Assembly: GCA_018902755.1 (NCBI GenBank)
Contig: JAHIQI010000053.1
Span: 59,897-123,896 of the forward strand
Direction: 5' to 3'
Source: Pseudomonadota bacterium
Lineage (GTDB): Bacteria > Desulfobacterota > Desulfarculia > Desulfarculales > Desulfarculaceae
Length of the DNA stretch: 64,000 bases
Shown: piece by piece, positions 25,841 through 34,776 of the stretch
Layout of the letters: each line of letters starts with the position of its first letter
Position numbering within the stretch: the stretch's first letter is position 1
Program-made: the position numbers and the translations under genes
The notes under the pieces: generated by a model
Database searches by the model: none
What the model was told of the DNA's origin: nothing
What the model saw: the letters and a program-made list of their open reading frames with translations, nothing else

Positions 25841-26629
25841 TTGAGTAACGATCAAAATATAAAATCAGTAGTCAAGGGATTCGCCCTTTTGGAGCTATTG
25901 GTCCGCTCGGCGGAGCCCCTCACCCTCACCGAAATCGCCAACGACCTGGGGCACACCAAGACCACCGCCCAGCGGCTCATCAACACCCTCCTGGGCTTGG
26001 GCTACCTCAAGAGAATCGAAGGTAAGCGCTACGTTCCGGGCAACAAGGTTTTGTCCCTGAGCTTTCAGCTTTTGCAGAAGGACAACCTTTACAAGCAGGC
26101 TCAGTCCCACCTGGAAAAAATTTCCGACCAGTTGGGATACAGCGTAACCTTGAGCGTGATCGAGGGCAACGAGATATTGGTGATTTACCGCAAGGAAAGA
26201 GCCAGATATCTCCCCTACGCCATCTACACCGGCTCCAAGCTTCCGCCCCACTGCTCGGCTACCGGGAAGGTTCTTTTGTCCAGCCTGCCCGAGGACAAGC
26301 TGGAGGATTTCTTGGGCAGCATCGTGCTGACCAAGGTGACCCCCAAAACCATCACCGACCCCAAGGCCCTCATCCAAGAATTCGCCCGGATCAGAAAAAG
26401 GGGCTATTCGATCTCCAACCAGGAATTTTCCCTGGACCTTTATTCCATCGGCATCCCCTTGATCGACGGGCGGGGCAAGGTCGCCGCCGCGGCCGGTCTG
26501 TCCGTGCCCATCAAGGACAGGGGCAACAAGAGCAAACTCAACGCCTCCATGGCGGCTTTTTTCGAAGTAGGCCTGCAAATATCCCAAGGGCTCGGCTACG
26601 AGGGCCCGTACCCAAAAATCACCCAATAG
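25841..26629 (+). CDS. IclR family transcriptional regulator
   Basis: 262 residues. The N-terminal winged helix (FALLELLVRSAEPLTLTEIANDLGHTKTTAQRLINTL) and the GAF-like effector domain (LPPHCSATGKVLLSSLPEDKLEDFL, then GYSISNQEFSLDLYSIGIPL) are typical IclR. The start is TTG 25841 with AAGGTG upstream. It precedes the TAXI receptor and sucCD-like genes, so it probably controls uptake and activation of their substrate. Confidence 0.93.
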   Translation: MSNDQNIKSVVKGFALLELLVRSAEPLTLTEIANDLGHTKTTAQRLINTLLGLGYLKRIEGKRYVPGNKVLSLSFQLLQKDNLYKQAQSHLEKISDQLGYSVTLSVIEGNEILVIYRKERARYLPYAIYTGSKLPPHCSATGKVLLSSLPEDKLEDFLGSIVLTKVTPKTITDPKALIQEFARIRKRGYSISNQEFSLDLYSIGIPLIDGRGKVAAAAGLSVPIKDRGNKSKLNASMAAFFEVGLQISQGLGYEGPYPKITQ

Positions 26630-26876
26630 AACCAGGAGAGTTGCCGCAACCGAACCCGAAGACAATCCATTTTTTTACTAATTTTTATTTTAATCATATT
26701 AATAATCATTAAACCGACGCCGGCGTAACGCCGAGGTTTTTTGGAAAGAACTCAAGGTATCGGCCTGTAAGGTCCCGCAATAGGAGGCACGGCGCTGCGA
26801 ATATCCGCGCTGGAATCGTTCCGGTATCATGGCCAGCTTCCCGTGTCGTGTTGTCAATAATAAGGAGGCAGAGGAT
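26630..26876 (+). promoter_or_regulatory. AT-rich leader between iclR and the TAXI receptor gene
   Basis: 26669-26714 is strongly AT-rich and probably carries the promoter of the receptor gene. A short hairpin (CGGCG 26721-26725 with CGCCG 26729-26733) followed by six T at 26737-26742 may attenuate or end transcription. An AAGGAGG at 26862-26868 sets the start of the next gene. Confidence 0.4.
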
Positions 26877-28028
26877 ATGTTATTACCCAGGTTGAAAAAG
26901 ATTTTATTGCTTTCACTGATGGCGGCGTTGACCGCCTTCGTGGCCGCACCGGGGGCGGGCGCTTCCGAGGCGAAACTGCCCAAGTCCATGGTGTGGAGCT
27001 GCTACGATGTGGGGGCTTCCGGCTACATGCAGGCCTCGGCCATCGCCGACGCCTTTTCCCGCAAGTTCAACACCAGGATCCGGCTGCTGCCTTCGGGCAC
27101 CTCCATCGGTCGCATGATGCCCCTGGCCGCCAACCGGGTGGCCTGCGGCTTCCTGGCCAGCGAGGTGTATTTCGCGGCTGAGGGCCTCTACGACTTCGCC
27201 GCCGTGCAGTGGGGCCCCCAGGACCTCCGCCTGATCCTGGCCCATCCCTCTTCCATCGCCGTGGCCACCACCAAGGAGTCGGGCATCAAGTTGGTCAAGG
27301 ACCTCAAGGGCAAGCGCATCACCTACGTCCCCGGCGCGCCCACCCTCAACGTCAAGATGACCGCCTTCCTGGCCTTTGGCGGGCTCACCTGGAACGACGT
27401 CAAAAAGGTGGAGTTCCCCAGCTACGGCGCCGCCTGCCGGGGCCTGATCGAAGGCAAGACCGACGCCGCGGTGGTGATCACCAGCGCCTCGCTCATGTAC
27501 GAGTTGGAGACTTCGCCCCGGGGCCTGCACTGGCTGCCCTTCCCTCCGGACGACAAGGACGGATGGAAGCGCATGATCAAAATGGCCCCCTACCTTACCC
27601 CCTTCCAGGAGACCATTGGCGCGGGCATAACCCCGGACAAGCCCATCTGGCTGCCCGCTTACCGCTATCCCCAGATCACGGTGTACGCGGACAAGGACCC
27701 GGAGTGGGTCTACAACATGGCCAAGGCCATGGACGAGACCTTTGACCTGTACAAGGGCGCTCACAAGGTCATGCCCCTGTGGGCCATCAAGGACTCCGGC
27801 GTGCCCCCGGCGGACGCTCCCTTCCATGAGGGCGCCATCCGCTACCTCAAGGAAAAGGGCGTGTGGACCGCCGAGGCCCAGGCCTGGAACGACGAGCGCG
27901 TGGCCCATATAAAGAAGCTCCAAGCTGCCTGGGAAAAGGCCCTGGAGGAAAAGACGGCCAAGAAGATCAAGGAAAAGAATTTCGAGGAGTTCTGGCTCAA
28001 GATAAGGGCCGAGGCTCTGGCCAAGTAA
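26877..28028 (+). CDS. TAXI-family periplasmic solute receptor (TRAP-associated)
   Basis: 383 residues. Signal peptide of about 29 residues (LKKILLLSLMAALTAFVAAPGAGA). The mature part has LLPSGTSIGRMMPLAANRVACGFLA, LKGKRITYVPGAPTLNVKMTAFLAFGGLTWNDVKKVEF and a Lys/Glu-rich C-terminus, matching TAXI receptors that feed organic anions to TRAP membrane components. No DctM-type or fused 4TM-12TM permease is seen nearby, so the partner must lie elsewhere. ATG 26877 follows AAGGAGG by 8 bases. Confidence 0.85.
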   Translation: MLLPRLKKILLLSLMAALTAFVAAPGAGASEAKLPKSMVWSCYDVGASGYMQASAIADAFSRKFNTRIRLLPSGTSIGRMMPLAANRVACGFLASEVYFAAEGLYDFAAVQWGPQDLRLILAHPSSIAVATTKESGIKLVKDLKGKRITYVPGAPTLNVKMTAFLAFGGLTWNDVKKVEFPSYGAACRGLIEGKTDAAVVITSASLMYELETSPRGLHWLPFPPDDKDGWKRMIKMAPYLTPFQETIGAGITPDKPIWLPAYRYPQITVYADKDPEWVYNMAKAMDETFDLYKGAHKVMPLWAIKDSGVPPADAPFHEGAIRYLKEKGVWTAEAQAWNDERVAHIKKLQAAWEKALEEKTAKKIKEKNFEEFWLKIRAEALAK

Positions 28029-28040
28029 CATCACCTCCCT

Positions 28041-28071
28041 GCCGGGCGGTGCCGCCATGGTGCCGCCCGGC
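28041..28071 (+). terminator. Hairpin after the TAXI receptor gene
   Basis: GCCGGGCGG (28041-28049) pairs with CCGCCCGGC (28063-28071) around a 13-base loop, 12 bases after the stop. No T-run follows. Confidence 0.5.
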
Positions 28072-28535
28072 GGGGATTCATCAGCTTCCCGCCAAGTGCC
28101 AATATGGCCGCTTGTTCACTCTGGGCAACCCATTGGACCGCCGCGCATCCCAGCCAAAAGCCTTCGCCGATCTGCCCGTACCGCCTTAACGTAATTAATG
28201 TTCAACTAGTTACGCCAAAGCAAGGGGGCTGGGTAGGTGGTTTTGCAAGGCCTGGGCGTCTACAACTTTGGCCGCCGATTCCTCGCTTGACAGACAAAAA
28301 CCCGCCTTAGTAGGCTGTCGACAACATACCGTAGCTATGACTTTGCCGAGGTAGTGCATCACCACGAAGGTTCACCATTGATCAAAACCCGCACGCTCGA
28401 AACAATATTTTGGCAATTTTTTAGGCGGGTCATGGGGCATATCCACCAGGCATGCCCGGTAGCAGCGCCTGCCGCAGCAACCGGCTTTGGACAACCACGA
28501 GTCATCTCCTACTCGCGATTAGGCTAGAGGAAAAC
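28072..28535. other. Long intergenic region before the sucCD-like operon
   Basis: About 460 bases with no convincing gene. It holds TTGACA at 28287-28292, a possible -35 without a good -10, and the palindrome at 28316-28323. A separate promoter for the downstream operon is likely. Confidence 0.5.
28316..28325. promoter_or_regulatory. Second copy of the TGTCGACAAC candidate operator
   Basis: Identical over ten bases to 25667-25676 in the gntR-iclR gap. It lies 24 bases after a TTGACA hexamer, where a bound regulator could block transcription of the sucCD-like genes. Confidence 0.45.
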
Positions 28536-29723
28536 ATGAGACTTCTTGAGCACGAAGCCAAACAAATCCTGAAAAAGCGCGGCATCCCCGTGCCTGAGGG
28601 GAAGGCGTTCGCCGCGGGCCAGGAACTCACCTTCTCTCCCCCGGCGGTGCTGAAGGCACAGATACCCATGGGCGGGCGCGGCAAGGCGGGGGGCATCTTG
28701 ACCGCCCAAACCACCCAGGAGATGCAAAAGCATTTCGAGCATCTGCTGGCCACGCCCATCCGCGACTACACCGCCACCAAGATACTAATCGAACAGCCCA
28801 TAGTACTGCGCCAGGAGTTTTACCTGGCCATCACCTACGACACCGCGGCCAAGCTGCCGGTGGCCATCTTTTCCCCCCAAGGCGGGGTGGACATAGAGGC
28901 GCTGGCTAAAGAAGACCCCGGCGCGGTGGTGCAGATGCACTTTTCGCCGCTGAGGCGCTTCCCCTCCTTCATGGGCAGGGAGTTGGTGGCCCGGGCGGGC
29001 GTCACCGGCAAGCTGCTCATTCAGTTGGGCCGACTGTTCGCGCGCCTGGCCGACGTGTTCCTGGACTACGACGCCACCCTGGCCGAGATCAACCCCCTGG
29101 GCCTTAGCACCGACGGCCGCCTGGTGGCCCTGGACTGCCACCTGGACGTGGACGACGACGCCCTGCCCCGCCAGCCCGAGGTGGCGCCCATCGAAAAAGA
29201 GCAGGGGCGCTTCTCCGGGGGCCGCGAGGTCAGCGACTTCGAGCGCCGGGCCCAGGAGATCGACAGCATGGATCACCGCGGCGTGGCCGGGCGGGTCATC
29301 GAGTTCCCCGGCAACCTGGGCCTGATCATCGGCGGCGGCGGGGCCTCGCTCACCGCCTTTGACGCAGTGCGCCAGCACGGCGGGCAACCGGCCAACTACT
29401 GCGAGATCGGCGGCAACCCCTCGGTGTTCAAGGTCACCGAGTTGACCAAGCACATCCTGTCCAAGCCGGGCGTGAAGAAGATCGCGGTGATCATGAACGT
29501 GGTCAGCAACACCAGGGTGGACCTGGTGGCCCGGGGGGTTATCAAGGGAATCCTGGAGAGCGGCCTGGACCCCGCCCGGACGGTGGCGGTGTTCCGGGTT
29601 CCCGGCGCTTGGGAACAAGAGGGCTTCAGGCTCTTGGACAAATATGGCGTGCCCTATTGCGACCGCACTGTCTCCATCGACCAGGCGGCCGGCAGAGCCG
29701 TGTCGTCAGCCTCGGTTAATTGA
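28536..29723 (+). CDS. Acyl-CoA synthetase beta subunit, ATP-grasp (SucC-like)
   Basis: 395 residues. MRLLEHEAKQILKKRGIPVPEG is the typical SucC N-terminus; the ATP-grasp part has VLKAQIPMGGRGKAGGI and LAEINPLGL (metal site), and the ligase domain has GGGGASLTAFDAV and CEIGGNPS. With the SucD-like partner it forms a CoA thioester of a (di)carboxylic acid with ATP and phosphate, or the reverse. Succinate is not certain, because paralogues use malate, itaconate or citrate. ATG 28536 follows AGAGG; an earlier ATG at 28452 adds non-conserved residues. Confidence 0.88.
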   Translation: MRLLEHEAKQILKKRGIPVPEGKAFAAGQELTFSPPAVLKAQIPMGGRGKAGGILTAQTTQEMQKHFEHLLATPIRDYTATKILIEQPIVLRQEFYLAITYDTAAKLPVAIFSPQGGVDIEALAKEDPGAVVQMHFSPLRRFPSFMGRELVARAGVTGKLLIQLGRLFARLADVFLDYDATLAEINPLGLSTDGRLVALDCHLDVDDDALPRQPEVAPIEKEQGRFSGGREVSDFERRAQEIDSMDHRGVAGRVIEFPGNLGLIIGGGGASLTAFDAVRQHGGQPANYCEIGGNPSVFKVTELTKHILSKPGVKKIAVIMNVVSNTRVDLVARGVIKGILESGLDPARTVAVFRVPGAWEQEGFRLLDKYGVPYCDRTVSIDQAAGRAVSSASVN

Positions 29724-29746
29724 TGAGCAACTAGAGAGTAGATGCA

Positions 29747-30640
29747 ATGGCGATTTTAGCGAACAGCGACACGAAGGTAATGGTGCAGGGCATCACCGGC
29801 CGAGAAGCCGCCTCTTTCACCAAGGACATGCAGGAATACGGCACCAAGGTCGTCTCCGGGGTCACGCCGGGCAAGAAGGGCCAGAGCGTTTACTCGGTGC
29901 CGGTATTCGACACCGTGGCCCAGGCCATGGCCCACGAGGCGGCGGACGCGGCGATCATCTCGGTGCCTCCGCTGATGGTCAAGGAGGCCGCCCTGGAATC
30001 GCTGATGAACGGCATCAAGCTGTTGGTCATCGTCACCGAGCGGGTGCCCCGCCGGGACACGGTGGAGCTTTTGGAGTTGGCCCGCCAGAAACAGGCCACG
30101 GTCATCGGGCCCAACACCCTGGGCCTGATTTCACCGGGAATGGTCAAGCTGGGCATGGCCGGGGGGCCGGTGGAGGACGTGAAAAAGGCCTACATGCCGG
30201 GCAAGGTGGGCATCGCCTCGCGCTCCGGCGGCATGACCACCGAGATAGCCAACCTTCTCACCACCAACGGCATCGGCCAGAGCACCTGCATCAGCGTGGG
30301 CGGCGACCCGGTGGTGGGCTCCAACTTCCTGGACCTGGCCGAGCGCTTCAATCAGGACCCGGACACCGAAGCCATGGTCATCTTCAGTGAGCCGGGCGGG
30401 GTCATAGAGGAAAAGCTGGCCCAATGGGTCATGGACAACCAGGTGAGCATGCCCATCGTCGCCTTCATCGCCGGGCGCTTCGTGGACGATATGCCCGGCA
30501 TGCGCTTCGGCCACGCGGCCACCATCGTGGAGGGCGAGAAGGGCAGCACCAAATCAAAGATCAAGGTGCTGGAAAGCTCGGGCATCAAGGTGGCCCACGC
30601 CTTCTCCGATATCGTGACCATCCTCAGGGATGTGCTGTGA
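29747..30640 (+). CDS. Acyl-CoA synthetase alpha subunit (SucD-like)
   Basis: 297 residues. VMVQGITGREAASFTKDM is the CoA-binding N-terminus; VIGPNTLGLISPG and GKVGIASRSGGMTTEIA follow, and FGHAATIVEG contains the phosphorylated catalytic His in place of the usual GHAGAI. It starts 23 bp after the SucC-like gene. The pair appears complete; the substrate is inferred to be a 1,2-dicarboxylate from the FrdA-like and MmgE/PrpD neighbours. Confidence 0.9.
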   Translation: MAILANSDTKVMVQGITGREAASFTKDMQEYGTKVVSGVTPGKKGQSVYSVPVFDTVAQAMAHEAADAAIISVPPLMVKEAALESLMNGIKLLVIVTERVPRRDTVELLELARQKQATVIGPNTLGLISPGMVKLGMAGGPVEDVKKAYMPGKVGIASRSGGMTTEIANLLTTNGIGQSTCISVGGDPVVGSNFLDLAERFNQDPDTEAMVIFSEPGGVIEEKLAQWVMDNQVSMPIVAFIAGRFVDDMPGMRFGHAATIVEGEKGSTKSKIKVLESSGIKVAHAFSDIVTILRDVL

Positions 30641-30726
30641 GGCGGCGAGCCTAAAGACCAGGGCAAAGCGGAATCAACAAAATAAGTTCCTCCAGGCAAG
30701 CGTCGGCGGGAAAGGCGATACAGGCA

Positions 30727-30939
30727 ATGGGACTGTTCATAGCTGTAGAAATTTCAGAAGACCGTTGCGTGGGCATTGATGATTGCGGCGAGTGCGTCAA
30801 GGTGTGCCCCGTGAGAATATTCGAGGGGGAGCACGGCATCCCCTCCATAGTTCAGGGCAACGAGGACGAATGCATCCTTTGCGACCAGTGTCTGGAGGGG
30901 TGCGCGAAGGACGCCATCTCCATAAGCAAAAAATATTGA
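30727..30939 (+). CDS. 2[4Fe-4S] ferredoxin with an expanded first Cys loop
   Basis: 70 residues. The first cluster motif reads CVGIDDCGECVKVCP, that is C-x5-C-x2-C-x3-C-P instead of C-x2-C-x2-C-x3-C; the second is CILCDQCLEGCAK with normal spacing. It lies directly before the FrdA-like flavoprotein with 59 bp between, so it is the probable electron partner. The longer first loop recalls AprB of APS reductase, where a ferredoxin-type subunit serves a flavoprotein of the same superfamily. Confidence 0.88.
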   Translation: MGLFIAVEISEDRCVGIDDCGECVKVCPVRIFEGEHGIPSIVQGNEDECILCDQCLEGCAKDAISISKKY

Positions 30940-30998
30940 TGGAAACAAAAAGGTGGTGGAAATTTCAGCCTGTCGCGGGTCTTTAGGGAGGACGCCCC

Positions 30999-32843
30999 AT
31001 GGAATTCGAAACTTACTACACTGATCTTCTCTGCGTGGGCGCGGGCCTGGCCGGCGAACGGGCGGCCATAGAGGTGGCATCCCAAGGATTCGACACCATC
31101 CTGCTGAGCCTGGTGCCCCCCCGACGCTCCCATTCCTGCGCGGCGGAAGGCGGCATGCAGGCCGCCATGGGCAACACCGCCATGAGCGAGGGCGACAGCC
31201 CGGAGCTGCATTTCGAGGACACGGTAAAGGGATCGGACTGGGGCTGCGACCAGGAGGTAGCCCGCATCTTCTGCGACACCGCGCCCATCGCCGCCCGCGA
31301 GGCCGCCTATTGGGGAGTGCCCTGGAACCGGGTGGTGGCAGGCAAGACCACCTATTTTCAGGGCGGCGTGTCCTATGAAAAAGAGGAAAAGCCCGAGCAC
31401 CACGGCCTGATCGCGGCGCGCAACTTCGGCGGCACCTCCAAGTGGCGGGCCTGCTACACCGCCGACGGCACCGGGCACACCCTGCTCTACGCCATGGACA
31501 ACAAGGTCCTGGAACTGGGCATCACCATCCACGACCGGGTGGAGGCCACCAGCCTGATCCACGACGGGGTCAAGAGCCTGGGCTGCGTGGTGCGCGACCT
31601 CAAGACCGGCAGGATGCGGGCCTACCTGGCCAAGGCCACCCTCATCGCCACCGGCGGCTATGGCAGGCTCTACCCCGAGACCACCAGCAACATCATCAAC
31701 GAGGGCGGCGGCCACATCATCGCTCTGGACACCGGCCTGGTGCCTTTCGGAAACCCCGAAGCGGTGCAGTTCCACCCCACGGGCATCGTGCCCACCAACA
31801 TCCTGGTAACTGAAGGCTGCCGGGGCGAGGGCGGCACCCTGCTGGACGTGGACCAGCACCGCTTCATGCCCGACTACGAGCCCAAGAAGGCCGAGCTTGC
31901 CTCTCGGGACGTGGTGGCTCGCTGGATGACCTATCACATCGCCCAGGGCAAGGGGGTGCCCTCCCCCTACGGCGACCACGTTTGGCTGGACATCCGCCAC
32001 CTGGGCGAGGAGGCCATCCGCACCAAGCTGCGCGAGGTCTACGAGCTGTGCCACAACTTCCTTGGCATCGACTGCACCCGTGAGCTCATCCCGGTGCGCC
32101 CGGCCCAGCACTACTCCATGGGCGGCATGCGCACCAACTCCGACGGCGCGGCCTACGGCCTGGAGAACCTTTTCCTGGCCGGGGAGTCGGCCTGCTGGGA
32201 TCTGCACGGCTTCAACCGCCTGGCGGGCAACTCCCTGGCCGAAACCATCGTGGCGGGCCGCCACGTGGGCATGAAGATGGCCGCCTTCCTGCAAAGCGCC
32301 CAGGTGAATTTCCCCACCCAACTCGTCAAACAAGCCGTGGACAAGGACGCGCGTCGCATCAAGGCCCTGGTGGACGGCTCCAAGGGCCAGGAAAACGTCT
32401 ACGCCATCCGCACCGCCATGCAGCAGGAGATGATGCAGCGGGTGGGCATCTTCCGCGACGGCGACAAGCTGCAAACCGCGGTGGACAACCTGCGCCGGCT
32501 CTACGCCCGCGCCCTCAGGATCGGCCTGCGCTCCGACGGCGTGGGGGCCAACCCGGAGTTGGCCCTGGCGCTCAAGATGCCCGGCATCCTGCGCCTTGCC
32601 CTGTGCGTGGCCTACGCCGCCCTGATGCGCACCGAGAGCCGGGGCTCTCACGCCCGCGACGATTACCCGGCGCGCAACGACCGCGACTGGCTGGTGCGCA
32701 CCCTGGCCTATTGGCCGGACCTGGAAGCGGACCTGCCCGAACTGAAGTACGAGCCATCCAGCAAGGTCATGGACCTGCCGCCCGGTGACCGGGGCTACGG
32801 CAAGACATCCATCATCGCCATGGACGCCCCCAAGGAAGCTTAG
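30999..32843 (+). CDS. Fumarate reductase/succinate dehydrogenase-type flavoprotein
   Basis: 614 residues. The FAD Rossmann motif is LLCVGAGLAGERAAIE; RRSHSCAAEGG puts His45 where FrdA/SdhA bind FAD covalently. Active-site segments are all kept: QFHPTG, EGCRGEGG, QHYSMGG and FNRLAGNSL, giving the His/Arg/His/Arg set for a fumarate- or succinate-like substrate. No SdhB, SdhC or SdhD gene is adjacent; the ferredoxin replaces them. GGGAGG precedes ATG 30999. It probably interconverts a saturated and unsaturated dicarboxylate using ferredoxin in the cytoplasm. Confidence 0.88.
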   Translation: MEFETYYTDLLCVGAGLAGERAAIEVASQGFDTILLSLVPPRRSHSCAAEGGMQAAMGNTAMSEGDSPELHFEDTVKGSDWGCDQEVARIFCDTAPIAAREAAYWGVPWNRVVAGKTTYFQGGVSYEKEEKPEHHGLIAARNFGGTSKWRACYTADGTGHTLLYAMDNKVLELGITIHDRVEATSLIHDGVKSLGCVVRDLKTGRMRAYLAKATLIATGGYGRLYPETTSNIINEGGGHIIALDTGLVPFGNPEAVQFHPTGIVPTNILVTEGCRGEGGTLLDVDQHRFMPDYEPKKAELASRDVVARWMTYHIAQGKGVPSPYGDHVWLDIRHLGEEAIRTKLREVYELCHNFLGIDCTRELIPVRPAQHYSMGGMRTNSDGAAYGLENLFLAGESACWDLHGFNRLAGNSLAETIVAGRHVGMKMAAFLQSAQVNFPTQLVKQAVDKDARRIKALVDGSKGQENVYAIRTAMQQEMMQRVGIFRDGDKLQTAVDNLRRLYARALRIGLRSDGVGANPELALALKMPGILRLALCVAYAALMRTESRGSHARDDYPARNDRDWLVRTLAYWPDLEADLPELKYEPSSKVMDLPPGDRGYGKTSIIAMDAPKEA

Positions 32844-32875
32844 GGGGAGACGCGGTAAGGAAGAGAGGCCCGACC

Positions 32876-34258
32876 ATGCCGCAGGCAAATGCGCCACGCG
32901 CCTTCACCGAGGAACTGGTCCAGTTCATCCAAAAGGCGCGCATTCAGGATATGCCCGGCGAGTTGATCGCCAAGGCCCGTCTGTTATGCATGGATCTGCT
33001 GGGGGTGGCGGCCAAGGGCGCCCAGGAACCGGCCTCGCGCATCGCCCGTCAGGTGCTGCTGCCCCAGGGCGGAGAGCCCCAGGCCGTCATCATCGGTGGT
33101 GATCGCCGCATAGGCTCCCTGAACGCGGCGCTGCTCAACGGCCTGGCCGGGCATGCCCTGGATTACGACGACGTGGACCAGGCCATGTACGGCCACCCCT
33201 CGGTGCCGGTGCTGCCCGCCGCCCTGGCCGCGGCCGAACTGGTCGAGGCCGACGGGGCCGCCCTGCTGGAGGCCTACGTGCTGGGGGTTGAGATAACCAC
33301 CAAGCTGGCCTACGGCATGAACCCGGTGCATTACGGGCTGGGTTGGCACTCCACCTGCACCATGGGAACCATCGGAGCCACCGCCGCCGCGGCAAAGCTC
33401 CTGGGGTTAAGCGACGAGCAACTGCGCCACGCCCTGGCCATGGGGGCCTCCCAGGCCTCGGGCCTGCAGCAAAACTTCGGCACCATGACCAAGCCCTTCC
33501 ACGCGGGCAAGGCGGCGCAAAACGGACTGCTGGCCGCGCTGCTAGCCCAAAGCGGCTTCACCGGAGACCAGGCCGTCTTCGAAGCGCCTTTGGGCTTTTT
33601 CCATTTGTTCGTGGCCGGCAATGCGGTGGACGCGGCGGCGATCCTGGACCGCCTGGGCCGCCCCTATGAAATTGACTCGCCGGGCCTGCTCATCAAAAAG
33701 CACCCCTCCTGCGCCTTCAGCCATCCCCCGGCGGACGCGGCCCTGGAGTTGGCCCACGGGCCGGGCTTTGACGCCGACCAGGTCCAAAGCGTCACCGGCG
33801 TCATTCACGACATGGCCGACCAGATCCTCATCCACCATAGGCCCAGCACCGGCCTGCAAGCCAAGTTCAGCCTGGAGGCGGTGGTGTCCCTGGCCCTGGT
33901 TGACGGGCGCTTGACCCTGGGCTCTTTCAGCGACGAGTCGGTGCTGCGGGAGCCGGTGCAAAAGCTCATCGATCTGACCAAGCGACAGGTGGTGGAGCAG
34001 GCCGAAAGTGGCGATTTCGGCCCGTCCGAGGTGAAGATAAGCCTCAAAAGCGGCGAAACCCTTTCCGCCCGGGTGGACAAGGCCAAGGGCAGCCCCCAGA
34101 ACCCCATGAGCAGCCAGGAGTTTCGGGCCAAATACCTGGACTGCTGCACCGGGGTGCTCAGCCCGACCCGGATCGAGAAGTCCCTGGCCTTGCTGGCAAA
34201 GCTGGAAGACCTTCCCCACATCGGCGAGCTGTCGGGATGCTACCTGGTCGGCCGATGA
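32876..34258 (+). CDS. MmgE/PrpD family protein (2-methylcitrate dehydratase/aconitate decarboxylase type)
   Basis: 460 residues. HALDYDDVDQAMYGHPSVPVLPAALAAAE, MNPVHYGLGWHSTCTMGTIGATAAAAKLLG and KKHPSCAFSHPPADAALEL are the family blocks. Members include 2-methylcitrate dehydratase, cis-aconitate decarboxylase and iminodisuccinate epimerase, so the reaction is a dehydration, decarboxylation or epimerisation of a polycarboxylate. It follows the FrdA-like gene by 32 bp and probably closes the operon. Confidence 0.88.
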   Translation: MPQANAPRAFTEELVQFIQKARIQDMPGELIAKARLLCMDLLGVAAKGAQEPASRIARQVLLPQGGEPQAVIIGGDRRIGSLNAALLNGLAGHALDYDDVDQAMYGHPSVPVLPAALAAAELVEADGAALLEAYVLGVEITTKLAYGMNPVHYGLGWHSTCTMGTIGATAAAAKLLGLSDEQLRHALAMGASQASGLQQNFGTMTKPFHAGKAAQNGLLAALLAQSGFTGDQAVFEAPLGFFHLFVAGNAVDAAAILDRLGRPYEIDSPGLLIKKHPSCAFSHPPADAALELAHGPGFDADQVQSVTGVIHDMADQILIHHRPSTGLQAKFSLEAVVSLALVDGRLTLGSFSDESVLREPVQKLIDLTKRQVVEQAESGDFGPSEVKISLKSGETLSARVDKAKGSPQNPMSSQEFRAKYLDCCTGVLSPTRIEKSLALLAKLEDLPHIGELSGCYLVGR

Positions 34259-34341
34259 GGGGCCAAGCGACTGGGGGCGCTTACAGGAGGTTGGGCAAGG
34301 TGGGGCCTGGCGCAGGGCATGCAGGCAAAACCAGGGCGAGT

Positions 34342-34680
34342 CTAGCTTGGGTCCATGCCAGCCTTCTTGTAGTTGTCCATGGCCCGTTCCTTGAGGCCGG
34401 AGTCCTTGGATTTGGCCGCGTGGCTGTCGGCCAGTTCGGCGGCATGAGACCACATCCCGTCGTTTTCGTAGGTGCGTATTTTGTCGATAACCCTGCCGCT
34501 TTCCCCGTCGGCCTGTTTGATCACCACCCCCACCCGGGAGATGATCTTGCGCACCGGCCGACCGCAATCCGGGCAAGCCGCGCAGGGGGGCTCGCCGGCG
34601 GGGTGGATCAATTCGAAGCCGTGGCGGCAGCGCGGGCAGCCTTGCTCCTGATTTACCGGCTCATATTCGTAGATGGGCAT
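34342..34680 (-). CDS. FmdB-like zinc-ribbon regulatory protein
   Basis: 112 residues. MPIYEYEP is the hallmark start; CPRC and CAACPDCG supply two Cys pairs for a zinc ribbon. The rest is a charged helical tail. GGAAG lies 8 bases before ATG 34680; a TTG at 34695 would swallow that site. Converges with the MmgE/PrpD gene. The FmdB family is small and regulatory or chaperone-like, and its role here is unknown. Confidence 0.85.
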   Translation of the reverse strand: MPIYEYEPVNQEQGCPRCRHGFELIHPAGEPPCAACPDCGRPVRKIISRVGVVIKQADGESGRVIDKIRTYENDGMWSHAAELADSHAAKSKDSGLKERAMDNYKKAGMDPS

Positions 34681-34776
34681 GAGGCTTACTTCCAACAGTT
34701 GGGCTGGCTTGTTTTAACTTGGCGAGCCGTCTACTGCAAGCACTACTCTGGCCGACCCAGCCCAAAGGAGAACTGA

